Source: Chionis minor (lineage: Eukaryota; Chordata; Aves; Charadriiformes; Chionididae). From it: a DNA stretch of 64,000 nucleotides. The notes beneath the pieces are model-generated. The model was not told where the DNA came from. It was given only the letters and a program-made list of their open reading frames with translations, and did no database searches. This document shows, in pieces, positions 1-11,688 of this stretch (position 1 is its first letter; each line of letters begins with the position of its first letter). The position numbers and the translations under genes were made by a program. The DNA lies in contig VZSF01003329.1 of the NCBI GenBank assembly GCA_013398295.1, forward strand, positions 289,625 to 353,624, written 5' to 3'.

Positions 1-1697
1 ACAGGACTACCTAAACCTAAATGATATTGCTAAGAGTGTTGTCCAGATGCTCCTTGAACTCTGAGAGGGTTGTGCCATGACCATTTCGCTGGGGAGAGTG
101 TTCCAGTGACTGACCACCCTCTCAATGAAGAACCTTTTCCTAATGTCCAACCTGAACTTCCCCTGGTGCAGCTTCATTCCATCTCCTTGTGTCCTGTCTC
201 TGGTCACCAGAGAGATGAGCTCAGCACCTCCCCCTCTGCTGCCTCCCTTGAGGAAAGTGTAGGCTAAGATGAGGTCACCCCTCAGCCTTCTCTTCTCTGA
301 GATGAACAAACCAAGTTGCTTAAGCCACTCCTCATAAGTCTTGCTCTTGAGACCTTTCACCATATTGGTCACCGTCCTCTGGACATGCTAATATTTGATG
401 TTATCCTTATATAGAGGCACCCAAAACTGCACACAATACTTGAAGTGGGGCTGCACCAGTGCAGTGTAGAGCAGAACAATCACCTGCTTTGAGTGGTTAG
501 CTATGCTGTGCTTGATGCACCCCAGGACACAGTTGGCCATTTTGGCTCTCGGGGCACACTTTTGACTCGTATTCAACTTGCCATCAACCTGAACCCCCAG
601 ATCTTTTTCCATGGGGTTGCTCTCCAGCCTTGTGTCCCCCAGTTTGTAAGTACGACCAGGATTACAGTGTCCCAGCTGCAGAATGTGGCACTTGCTCTTG
701 TTAAATTTCATACAGCTGGTGATTGCCTAGCTCTGTAGTCTATCCAGATCTGTCTGTAAGGCCTCTCTACACTCAAGGGAGTCCACAGCTTCTCCTGATT
801 TGAAGTAATGAAAAATCTTATTATACATTTGATTCCTGTGCCCAGATCATTTGTATTATATCATTAAAGAGCACTGGCCCTAAAATTGAGCCCTGGGAAA
901 CCCCTTGGACGACTGGTCACCAGCCTGATGTAATCCCATTTACTATAAATCTGAGCCAGACGAGCAAATTGCTCACTCAATGTATCATGGACTTGCCTAG
1001 CTGTACACTGGACATTTTATCCATATGGAAACCGTGAGAGACAGTATAAAAAGCTTTGCTAAAATCCAAACCCACCACATCTACTGGCTTCCCTTGGTCA
1101 ACTAGATGGGTGACCTTGTTATAAAAGGAATTTAAATTGGTTAAGCAGGACTTGCCCTTTGTGAACCCACGCTGGCTATGGCCAATGACTGCATTAGCTT
1201 TAAAAAGTTTTTTCAGGAACTCCCAGAATAACTTTCTCCATGATTTTTTCAGGCACTGAAGTGAGACTGACAGGCTTGTTACCTGGCTTTTCCTTCTTAC
1301 CCTTCTTGAAAACTGGGACAACATTTGCCAGCTTCCAGTTGACTGGGACCTTTCCAGACTTCCAAGACTGTTAAAAAATAATGGAGACAAGTCCCACAAT
1401 AACACCAGCCAGTCTTTTCGGTCCCCTGGTATGAATTCTGTTGGGCCCCATAGACTTATGCGCATCCAGCTGGAGCAGTAAGTCTTGAACAAGTTCAGAG
1501 TTAGCTGGAAGTTTATCAGACCTTCAGTCACAGAGCTCTGGTTGTCCCAGGTCCCATCACCAGTATTAAAGACAAAGGCAAAGAAGGCATGAAGCATCTC
1601 TGCTTTGTCTATGTCCCTGTTTCTGAGATGACTGACCGTATCAAGTAATAGGCCAATGTCATGTCTGATCCTCCTTTTGCTTTAAACATATTTAAAA
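1..1697 (-). mobile_element. CR1 non-LTR retrotransposon, 5'-truncated, runs off left edge
   Basis: Read on the minus strand, this is the 3' half of a CR1 element. The end of the reverse transcriptase ORF lies at about 40-1600, and the window begins inside what should be the 3' untranslated region, so the octamer tail lies outside. The 5' boundary is near 1697, where similarity to the CR1 ORF2 stops and AT-rich unique DNA begins. Truncation at the 5' end is normal for CR1 because reverse transcription starts at the 3' end and often aborts. Many stops and frameshifts show that it is old. It differs clearly from the copies at 50.7 and 61 kb, so it belongs to another CR1 subfamily, which I cannot name. 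Confidence 0.9.
40..1600 (-). pseudogene. Decayed CR1 ORF2 (reverse transcriptase) fragment
   Basis: Pieces of CR1 reverse transcriptase can be read in order on the minus strand. [10 protein letters not shown] block and a motif A-like VDVVGLDFSKAFYTVSH lie in the open frame 977-1597. The second conserved Asp of DFSKAFD is Tyr here. A degenerate motif B (GVSQGSILGP) follows near 860-915. Around 800-825 the bases that should encode the catalytic FADD are diverged beyond recognition. The MKFNKSKC...LGVQVDGKLN block is open at 388-711, and the C-terminal [11 protein letters not shown]...RRLRGDLI block at 7-372. These blocks are separated by stops and frame changes, so no active enzyme can be made. 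In a live CR1 this protein nicks target DNA and reverse-transcribes the element's RNA. Confidence 0.85.
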
Positions 1698-1949
1698 ACT
1701 CTTGAAAGAATTCTTGAAAGAAAACAGGAAATTGGATTACTTGCCAATATTGCTTCACCAATTGGTAGCTGCAAATATTCACATTGAAGTATTAAATCAA
1801 TGAAGGGGTTTAGAGCCTTATTTGTTCTTTCACAAGCCAAAATCCAACCCGCAGGAGCATCTGTTATCGCCATAAACTCTATGCAGCTACAGTCCAACCT
1901 CCCGTTGGGCTGTGTCCACTTCCATTCTCATAAGAGATTTTGATGCAGA

Positions 1950-2240
1950 AAAACTCTTTTCAGGTTCTTGTTCTGCAGCAGGTCTAGTGGCAGCTGTAAG
2001 AAGATTTCTGCTCTGCTGGGGCAGCTGGTGCCGAAATGGGGGTCCTGGGCATGGGTGGGGTGTGAGGAGACCCTGAGGGGTCTGGACATGGACAATAAGA
2101 CTCATGAGTGTTCTCAAGGCCCAGACATGCTCTGCTATCAAATTGACAGAAAGCCTCAGGAATGATTTTGGACAGTTAACACTGTTCCCTGTATTTTCAC
2201 CAGGCTGAGGAACTGGAGTGGGCCAAGGGCTGCATGTTGT
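1950..2240. other. GC-richer block of unknown origin next to CR1
   Basis: About 290 bases are clearly richer in G and C than the flanks. One minus-strand frame is open for 128 codons (1887-2273) and has a proline-rich middle. I recognise no protein family. A decayed LTR or another old repeat is the likeliest explanation, but I cannot assign one. Confidence 0.35.
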
Positions 2241-5200
2241 TTGCATGTCATCAGTCTGTCTAGAAAGCAACACTGCAGTTATATGGAAAATAGCGTAAAA
2301 ACTATAGTAGTCCCATGCCTGTCACCTCAGTGCTGGAGAACAAACTCAGAGACATTTAACTTATCAGTGCAGATAAAGCACAGCTGTGTTAGAACACATT
2401 GGAACTGGTGATGAAAGTGCTCTGTACAGGCAATGGTGCTCGTTCAGGTGTTGAAAGCAGTTCAGCTGAAATGCCGTGGAGCCAGCTAAGTCTTAACATG
2501 GATTTATCAGACTAAAGGCCATTATCTCTCTGCTTCCCTTCCCACTAAAACCACCCAGTGCAGAGTAAATAATTCCAATTCTGTGGTGGTTTAGTGGTCT
2601 CACAACAGTGCTACTTTCTCCACAACTGGACTGGACTGACCCTGCAGTGGAGCCTATTACTTAAAAATACTGACAGGTTGACAATGTGGATGAGATTCAT
2701 CTGGCCTGATGAATATGTCTGCGTCCAGAGCAGTCACCTTCAACTTCATTTGTAATCACTAGAAGGAAATAGAAACTCTTGAATGCAATTCATCTCACAG
2801 TAAAGTAATTGTCTAAAATAAGTCAGGAGACTAGTGCTCAGTAAATTCTCTTTTTTCCTATTTGATAAATATAGAAGACTCAAGTTTGACTGGTTCAGAA
2901 GTAGATGTACAATGCAGCTATCTAAACTTTGGTTAGGTAGCTTTCACACTTTTTCCTGTTGGCTTATTCATAAGTGTGTATTTTTAAATGTAACTCATAT
3001 TACCTGAGTTCCAAAGCAGATCTGCATTCCTGTAATAAATATCATTACTATGATAATTATTTGCATTCTCCACTAAAGTTAGAATGCTGTGTAATAATGT
3101 AGAAAGAGAGGAGGTTACCACCTGTCTGTGCTTCTGAAAACTGGAAGAATTCACTCACTTCTATGCAAAAGGATCTTCCAGAGTGTTACGAAATAATAAC
3201 GGTAACTGAAATCTATTCTGGGCTGTTTCTCTGCACCAGAAGACCATTATCATGATAATTTAACACCTGTATCACTGATTTTTAGTAGTGCAACCTGTAA
3301 TCAGAGTCTGAAGTGATCCCTGAAGCAGTTATAATTTAGATTACAGTTTAATATACAACAGTACTGGTTCTGAACATTTGGATCACAGAATATGGAACAC
3401 CTCACTAAGCAATGATTGCAATAAGTAGGATTTACCATCAAGGAGGGCAATATCATAATTCTATAGTCTTGAAATGTAGGCAGGCTTGACTGAGCTTGTA
3501 TCTTGAGCAGTATAGCCCATTTTTGGCAGTGTGATACCATACAGGATGCTTTCAAGAAACATCTTTCTGGTAATTTTGTTTAAAGTGGGCCCAGTAGTCA
3601 CTGCTAATTTACCTTCAGGCCATGATTTTGAAGGGCAGTCAGTATAAGTCAGGAGATAGACTAGTCCCACGAAAAGAAAGTTTTATCAATGAGACATCTC
3701 AGATATTACACATGGGGGGAAATAACACAGCCAAGCAGAGCTGTCAACACTCCACTGTGTACCTTCCACCTTTACTGTCTCACCAATAGTGACAAAGTCT
3801 GGAGGACAGTAAGCACAGCAAGCACAGCATAGATGCTCATAAAGCTTTATGTCACAAGAGATAAGGACTGAGAAGGTACCTAAACTAGTCTCCCTGCTTA
3901 TTCCTTTGGAGCTGGTTAGGAAAAGAAAATTAAGTCATATCTCCCAAATTATTATTTATTTCTGTGGTGACAATGATACCAGCAATGTAGGTTTTAGTTC
4001 TGCTCTAACATGGTCTGTGCTCCTATTTTATACAAAACACTTTGGTTGTTTCGTCTTTTTTTAGCTTGCCTCGTTAATGAAACTGCTGTCTATGCAAATT
4101 TTGCAGGTCCATGAAGCCCTGGGACTGGCTAGAGGGACTGGCAGCTGAACTATGCCTTAGGTTCAGGTAAAGAAAAATCTTGGTCATTGCACTTACTCAT
4201 TGTGATAGGTTCCAGGTCAACCATCATGTAGCATCTCTACCACAAGATAATGAAAGAGGAAAGGTAAGCAGATCTTGGGGTTTTTTTCTGGACAGAACTG
4301 AATGCTTGAAATGGACACACTGTGTGAAGTTTGATTTCTTTTGACTGTCCTATTTGACTTCTGAACATCTTAGGAAAAGATAAGGAGTGTCGCCACATTT
4401 ATGTTGCCCTGGTACACAGATCCCCTGGGTAAAGGTCTCAAGCATCATTGTCAGTGTTCAAAGGTGGTTCTGTCATGTTGCAGATCCTTCAGCACATCTG
4501 ATATGTGAGTCCTGCTGAGACCAATGATATTCAGATGCCAAAATAATCAGAAGGTTCTGGGCCTTAAAGACTTGTTTTAGTCTTCTTCCATTGATCAGTG
4601 AAGTCAGAGAAAATTTTTCACTGAAATTTAATAATGGTTGAGATGCATTCCAGAGGAGGAAGTTCTGAACTTGTCTGGCTGGACAAAGGACCAAGACTTA
4701 GGGGGACTCAGGCCCAGTTATGGCTAAGGCATTTCACCATCACTTGAATACTTAAAATCTCTTTCCACAGGATTCCTGTTCACCCACGACTGTAGGCAAG
4801 CTGAAATGTCTTATTGTCTAGCTTTCTAGTGATAACACTCACTGCAAGCTCATGTTTGTGCTAAGGCTGTGGGGGAATCAACTAGCCACATCCTGACATT
4901 ACTGAGTCATTCTGAGCTGAAGTTCATACTGCAGTTCTGAGGCAAGTTTCATGTTAATTATTTTGCTTCCAACAGTGTCTGCTGTGATTGACAGACTGAA
5001 AAAAAGACTGCCGGCCCTACTAGGCTTCACACAAAAAGCTCTCAAGGAGAGATGCTGAGCTTCTTGAATGTAACATGGGTGTCCCATGTTTAAATATATT
5101 TGGCTAAAAAGAGATAAAATTGATTTAAAAGCCTGACACCCTTATTGACTGAGGTTTTCAGAGAAACTATGTTGAAATTATAAACTTAAATGATGCAGTT

Positions 5201-6158
5201 GAGGAATGTTCTAAATATCTTTAAATGCTGGGTCACTGGATGTGAAACTAGTGCTCTTTTCAGATCGTATCCATTCAATCAGCCTAGCAAGTTCCTCTGG
5301 ACTGTGTCAGTCCAACTGTGATCTAAGCACTCAATATTTTTTATTGCATTAGAAGTCTAGCAATAGGAGTTCTTACTGACAAAAAAATATTTAGACAATT
5401 TAGGCATCTCCAAAATTAGGTGGTAGCTGATAAGAGGTTTGTAAATTATGAATAGTCTGAATTAAGGTCCCTTTAGACCTACAGTTTCTACAGGATCTCA
5501 GCCTACAGGATCTGACAGCTTATGTGCCCGAGTCCGATATATTTTTGTGCTTAGCTCTTGACATGCCATTTCAAATGAGAATAAACAGAAGCCACAATGG
5601 TTTCATAAAGATTTTGCTGTTGTGCATTATGAGATATTAGTGCCTTGCTCAATTAGGAAACACACTCGTTTTCTAATTTCTACTGATAAGCAGCTTGAAC
5701 CCATCTCTGATGGATACAGGAAAGAGCTGTTTTGTATATCATATTATCTAAAAAGTAGTAGCAAGTAGACTAATTTTATTTTAATTTCCAGACTTTTCCA
5801 AATCAATCCCAAAATAAATATTTTGGAGTTTGCAATGACTTCAGCAAAGCTTGACATGGTAATAATGGCTCACACTTGTGCTAGTTATTCCCTAACCGGG
5901 CCCTTAGCCATATTATTTGCATTTTTTCTTTGCTCACAACTATCCTTCTTATGTTCTTCTCAAAGCTATTGCACTTGCTGTTGCAAAGAAAGGAGGCTAT
6001 CTGTATTCCCAACGTTCTGGGACAGAATAAAGGAGCAAACACTTCTGCACAAAGCTCCTTTGAGCTATTTAGTATACTTTCTGACAAAAGGAAAGATGAC
6101 ATTGAACATTCAACAAAGAACAAAAATTATTTCTTAAAACATGAAATACAAATGATGA

Positions 6159-6230
6159 TTCAATCATCAGGAAAAATTCCTAAATTCAATCATTAGGAAA
6201 AATTCCATTAAGTTCAGGAAAAATCCTTTA
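6159..6230. repeat. 26-bp tandem repeat, about 2.7 copies
   Basis: The unit TTCAATCATCAGGAAAAATT (first 20 of 26 bases) starts at 6159. It recurs at 6185 with one change in this part, and a partial, more diverged third copy with AGTTCAGGAAAAATCC starts at 6211. This is a short minisatellite-like duplication and it carries no gene. Confidence 0.8.
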
Positions 6231-6976
6231 TGCCTTCTTTATTACAGATTGTGACTTAGCCACTGTTGTAGTGGGATGCAAAAGTATGCTCAATTTTGGG
6301 TTTGGTCTTTTGTTTCCCTACTGACAAAAAAGTCTGCTTAAAAATATAGATGTAAACTTCTGTCTTGCTTCTATTTTATTAATAATAATTAGAAAAAGCC
6401 CTTGGCTCAGGAACAAATTGGAAATTTTCAGTGGAACAAAACAGAATAAAGTTGTTATTCCTGCTCTACTAAAAACTTGTATCCTCCTTTTATTTTTATG
6501 TATTTTAATAATCCATTACTTCCTATTAATAAAGATGACACAATACTGAAAGAAAGCTAAAACAGTGAGTGAGAACTAACAAAACCCTGGAGTTTCTGGC
6601 TTTTTATGTCCTTCAAATACTGATTTTTCTAGATGTAGCCACACTTGGTGCCTTTTGTTAGAAAAAAAATGTAACTTCAGGTTTTAGTCAACTGGAAGTC
6701 TGAGGATGGTCAAATTGGACTTACGAGAGCAATAAAGAGACCAGGCTGATCATGCAGTGGTGTATTCCAACATGTAAGACTAGATGTCGCCTTAACATTT
6801 GCAGTTAGGTGATATTTGAACAACAGAGTTGTACGATACAAAGCTGAAATATTCTACCAACATTCTTGTGCTGATCACATAGAGGTTCAAAGCAAGCCTT
6901 TGGAGAGTATAGGTTATCAATTCCTTACCACATCACCTAAAAAATTTAATAGGAAGCATTATTAGCACCTGCATTT

Positions 6977-7018
6977 AAAAAAAAAAAAAAAAAGAAAAAG
7001 AAAAGGAAAAAAAAGGGG
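6977..7018. repeat. A17 run within a homopurine tract
   Basis: Seventeen consecutive A residues (6977-6993) are followed by A/G-only sequence to 7018, ending in GGGG. No retrotransposed gene body is recognisable directly upstream, so I do not read it as a poly(A) tail. Confidence 0.85.
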
Positions 7019-10000
7019 CTCTCAATGTAAGTACAACCTCAATGGTCACAGAGTACACAGATTATCTTGCACACACATAGACTGAATTATGTGAAAGGTT
7101 TTTGTCCTGACAAACACTGCTACATGAATCGGTGACTCATGACCCTCACCTGTGTTAATTTCAATTTGTCCTTTCATAGAAACAGGAGAAAAGGAAAACT
7201 GGAGAGTGAGGAACTCTATTGTGTGATGTTATACTTCAACATCTTATTGAGTGGAAATCTAATTTGGGAGACGTGTGACATAGTTTCAAAATGCTTTCAT
7301 CCACATAAATTTTTGTTTGGTGTGGAGAGTGTCACTAAAGATAAAACAGACACCACTTGTTGCAGAGTGAATGGAATAGACGCTTGCAAGGCTTGCTTTT
7401 GCTGGCATTTTATTTTATTTTTTAGCTAGAAGTAGAGACAGACTTCTCTGTAATAGACTATTCCCTGTAACATTTAGATGCACATTAATACGTTCTTATA
7501 TTGAATTTCAGGAAAGATCACAAATAAAAATGGTCAGTCCTCATTCATACAACGTGTGTTTTCTACATACTAGTGACTGTGACACTCCTGCACCATTACA
7601 CCCTCCTTTGGTAAAATTTCAAAGAAATGCTTCTCATCTTCCAGTCCAAAACATTTCTATCGTGAGTTAATTTTGCAAACACAGCACTTGGTGCGTGACT
7701 GTTCTACACCAGCTAAAACATTCTTCTGATGAGTGTCCTTAGCTTTGCAATAGCTGTGCAACCCACTAACATAGCATAACATTTGTTTTACTAATGAATA
7801 TTGTGAGTCAGCAGTGAATATAATTAAAATGTTTAGAGTGGGTGACCAGCTCATGAGAATTTTCTTTATTGGGGGGATTTAAAGTCAGAATTGCAGGTGA
7901 GATGAAGCTGAAAGTATGTGACTAGAAGAAGGGAAAATGTGAGTCTGTAAAAGTGACTGAAGACCAGGGAGTAAGACAAATGAAATGCTGAAGGCATCTG
8001 TAAACTTCACCATCCCTTGAGTTTTGGGATTTCAGAGCCTGTCTATCTTGAGAAATAGGTCCCTCCTTCTGCTCTTCCATGCAAACTGGTATCCAGGGAG
8101 TTTGTTGCATCCTCCTTGTTTCATATGTCTCCAGGGTATCATGCATGTCTTCCTTACATAAATTGGAATACTTGTGTCTCAGAAAGCAGGACTTGTAAAA
8201 TGAGGGAGTTTACCATTGCAGTCCACATGACAGGTTCGCCCGGCTTGACTATGGAGAGACAGATGTGGATGAAACACTTTTCCTATGTTCTGTCTTCACT
8301 ACTGTGGTGCTTCCAGTCAGACTTCTTTGTCTACTTGGATTGTCTTGGTTTAGTATTCTACACAAGGATTTAGGTCCATCCAGTGATCCACATCTGGCTT
8401 AATTTAAAGACTTCTAGGTTTTTAAAGATGTAAGTCCAGGCTGCCTTTTCTTTGCATCATTCTTGAAATGATACAAAGTAAAATGCATGTATTTAATTTG
8501 ACAAACAGAAACAAACATTTTAAGTTTTTTTGAGGTACAGAGCATGAGAAAAACTAAAAATGGTTATATTGAGTTCTCAAAACTTGAGAGTTGGAGGGTT
8601 TCTTATGTTCAGGGGAGAGTTAAGAAACATTTTGTTTCTCTGATATTTTTTTTCTGCCTGAATGCAGGCCCTGATACACACCCTGCTTAGTCTAGCGTTA
8701 ACAAAAACTTAATCTCCTCACACTCCCCTCTCCTTCTTCCCTGTCCTACATGAACTAGAGCATTTTCTATTAAAACTTTGTGTGAGGAATTTAGGCTAGA
8801 TTAAGACAGATATGCTTAAGTGTAGATGTAGATGTTTGAACTAGCCATCTAAGCCATCATTGTGGTAGATGAAGACCTAGAATGGGACGTGGTTGCTAAG
8901 TGTCTTAGCTCTTCTGAGATGCATTAGGGTTATCTGAGACATCCTGAATGGGCTAGTGGAGATGACCTTAGGAAGACACATTCTTCCATACTTGGTTGGT
9001 AGTAGACACGTTCTGAATGTCACTCTTGTGACTGTTTAGATTACTCACTTTCTTTACTTCATTAATTGTACTGAGCAAGAGGAAGTGTCATAAGCTTGAA
9101 ATGAATGACACCTTCAAATTCTTGATTTAGTAGTCCAGACTACATAACAAGTATCATCTGTGAGGAAATACTAGGGACTTATGACCTTCTGGAGAAACAC
9201 TTGGAGGCCAGACAGTATACCCGATATGTTCTATGCCCAAAGTGGCATACGTCAGGATGACTAACTGGGTATATTTTTTTTGAATTTAAGGGTTAAACTT
9301 CCCTGTATTATCTTGTCACCTCTCAGAACATTCCAAAATTGTTTTGAAAAATAATGCTAAAAATGGGGAAAAAAAGGGCATAGCTTTAGCTCTGCTTTTT
9401 TCAAACTGTGTCCCAACATGTCCCAAACAAGTATATGTACAGTCTGCTCTTGTACTGAACAAGGGTTACTAGTGCTTGTGCAGAATACACATTTGAATGA
9501 AAAGATGTATCTGATAATGTTTTCAAGCTCAGACCTGGTTTTACAATCCGTTCGTTCAGTTTCACATGAACAATGCTCTCACCCATCACTAAGCCTACAG
9601 CCACATTTGTCTCTCAAAATTGTAACTCTTGCCCATAGCAAGATCTACAATTTCCTTCCCTATTCTTTCATTATTGAACTGCATGTCATTCCAAGGACAT
9701 TGATTTCAAGTGGAAACATGGAAGAAAGACAAAAGATCTTTTTCCCTGCTCTGGGACTCCGTCACAGTTCTTCCAAAACATTCCATTGAATCCCTCTGCC
9801 TTTTAACTCTTGAGTACAGTTAGGCTATTTACAGTTAATTTACTACTCCAGGGGATGGAGGTAAGGCAATCTGAGTATATATTGAAGCTTCTTTATTTTC
9901 TGCTTTCAGAGGTATTAATGTTTCTGAATCCACATGCATAGTACAAATTCATGTGAGTGAAGTTATATTTAAATGATATTGTATTTATTAGTAATATTTT

Positions 10001-10097
10001 AAGTGCCTTACCCAACCTAGAGAGTACATATTTATTTTGTCATTGTCTTTTTCAACTTGAAGACTAAGCTTTTTGGTTTTTTCTTTTTCTTTTGCAG

Positions 10098-10121
10098 AAT
10101 GAGTTGTTTGCATTCCTGAAG
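10098..10121 (+). other. Candidate 24-nt microexon-like segment (speculative)
   Basis: A long pyrimidine-rich tract, only T, C and G in the last 30 bases, ends in TTTTGCAG at 10097. Twenty-four bases follow, then AAG|GTAATG, which fits a moderate 5' splice site. The 24 bases are a multiple of three and free of stops in the frame starting at 10098, reading NELFAFLK. Microexons of 3-27 nt are known in vertebrate neuronal genes. No host gene is visible, so this may be chance. Confidence 0.15.
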
Positions 10122-10470
10122 GTAATGTGATTTTAGTTCTTGCAGCAGTGAGTCCCACAGCTGAAGCATAACAACTGAGACGGTTAATTCTGCTGTACTC
10201 ATGAACAACCCTCTTTTGGCTAACATGGGAGGCTCATTTTCCATGAGAATGCATCTGTTGCAACAGACCAAGTCACGAAATTTACTGTAATATTTGAAAT
10301 AGTGATCCAAGACTGTCTTCAACAAAGCAGAACAACTGAATGTAAGACATTTACTAAATGACCTGAAAATATAGTAATTTTAAACTGCATTACTGTAAAA
10401 TTTTCCTTAGAAATCTCATAAATATTTCAATTGTTTTAACTATAACGACCAGGGCACTGGTATCAAATGC

Positions 10471-10486
10471 CAGTACCATGGTACTG
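10471..10486. repeat. Perfect 16-bp palindrome
   Basis: CAGTACCATGGTACTG equals its own reverse complement. About one such palindrome is expected by chance in 64 kb, so no function is implied. Confidence 0.9.
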
Positions 10487-11363
10487 CAAACTAAGCAGTT
10501 ACTCCTGTGACATAATTAGTTACATCTTTTAAATAAGCGTTCTCTCCATGCTTATAGTTAATACTGAATCAGAAAGCATAAAACAAGTGTTTTAAATAAT
10601 CTCCCTATTGAAAATCAATAATTTGTTCACTTATTATGAGCACAGTATGTGACATAAAAATAGAATACAATTTGCATTACATTTTCTTCAAGGACTCTTT
10701 AAGGAGTCACAAACAGTGCAGAACCATTTTCTCTCCTACATCTTTTGTGAACAACATGAAAGCTGTAAGTCTTTCAAAGCCATGTCTATATGCCAACTGC
10801 ATACATTTTGTATTTTTTTTTACTGTGACGTTGTAGGAAACAGCGGTGTGGTGGGCAATAAGCGCAGTATGTGGAAATAAGCAAGTAGAAGCTCTGTAAC
10901 TGGGGAGATTAAACTGTAATTGCTACTTTTATCTTTTTCATTCTTTAATATAATATTTTGATCCTATTTAATGTTCTACAAAAGGGGTTATATAGGATTA
11001 TTGTCAGCCTTTGAAAAGTCCGTTTAGGGCCTATAATTAAGAAGATGGAGGGGAGGCCACCATTGAAAGAATGACTTTCTTTTTGTTTTAGTTTTTGGAT
11101 TGTATTTAACCTTTTCAAATGCTGGATGCTATTTTGACTAGCACTATGAATTATATACAGCTTGGATTTGCTCAGAAGGAATTAATTAAAAAAGTTTGGA
11201 TTCATTTTGGTTTAGAAGTTTTGTAATCAAACCGATGTTAATGAAAAAACAAATTATTTCTTTTATCTAATGACAGAGGTAGTTTCAATTAATTTTTGAC
11301 TACTTTGGAAAAAGTGTATTTTACAAAAGCACCTTTCAATACTTAAAAATCTTTTCAGTACTC

Positions 11364-11688
11364 AGAGGGGGCTTATAAGGAATATGGGGACAGACTTTTT
11401 AGTAGGGCCTGTAGTGACAGGACAAGGGGTAATGGTTTTAAACTAAAAGAGGGGAGATTCAGACTAGACATAAGGAAGAAATTTTCTATGATGAGGGTGG
11501 TGGACACTGGAAGAGGTTGCCCAGAGAAGTAGTAGATGTCCCATTCCTGGAAGCGTTCAATGTCAGGTTGGATGGGGCTCTGAGCAAGATGATCTAGTTG
11601 AAGATGTCCCTGCTCATTGCAGAGGAGTAGATGACCTTTAAAAGTCCCTTCCAACCCAAACTATTCTACCGTTCTATGATTCTATGAC
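11364..11688 (+). mobile_element. CR1 3'-end fragment with octamer tail
   Basis: About 325 bases match the last part of CR1. The end of ORF2 is readable as GACAGGACAAGGGGTAATGG, then the AGAGGTTGCCCAGAGAAGT block, then the untranslated segment AGTCCCTTCCAACCCAAACT. The copy ends in the diagnostic tail TTCTATGATTCTATGA at 11672-11687. It is strongly 5'-truncated, as most CR1 copies are, and lacks the whole RT core. CR1 insertion leaves no clear target duplication, and I see none. Confidence 0.92.

Larger units (their letters stand above)
1698..11363. other. Unique AT-rich DNA without recognisable genes
   Basis: I see no exon-intron gene, RNA gene or recognisable transposon here. Open frames are short, up to 123 codons, with no family motif. 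Items inside that deserve notice are a GC-richer block at 1950-2240, a 26-bp tandem repeat at 6159-6230, a homopurine run at 6977-7018, and a splice-like 24-nt segment at 10098-10121. Ancient repeats too diverged to see by eye may be present. Confidence 0.7.

Noticed and set aside
6977..6993. A17 as the tail of a processed pseudogene
   Set aside because: The sequence upstream shows no spliced gene body and no flanking target duplications.
9418..9789. A 123-codon plus-strand open frame
   Set aside because: No family similarity I can recognise; partly open on the other strand too.
10471..10486. 16-bp perfect palindrome as a binding site
   Set aside because: About one is expected by chance in a window of this size, and nothing near it suggests a role.
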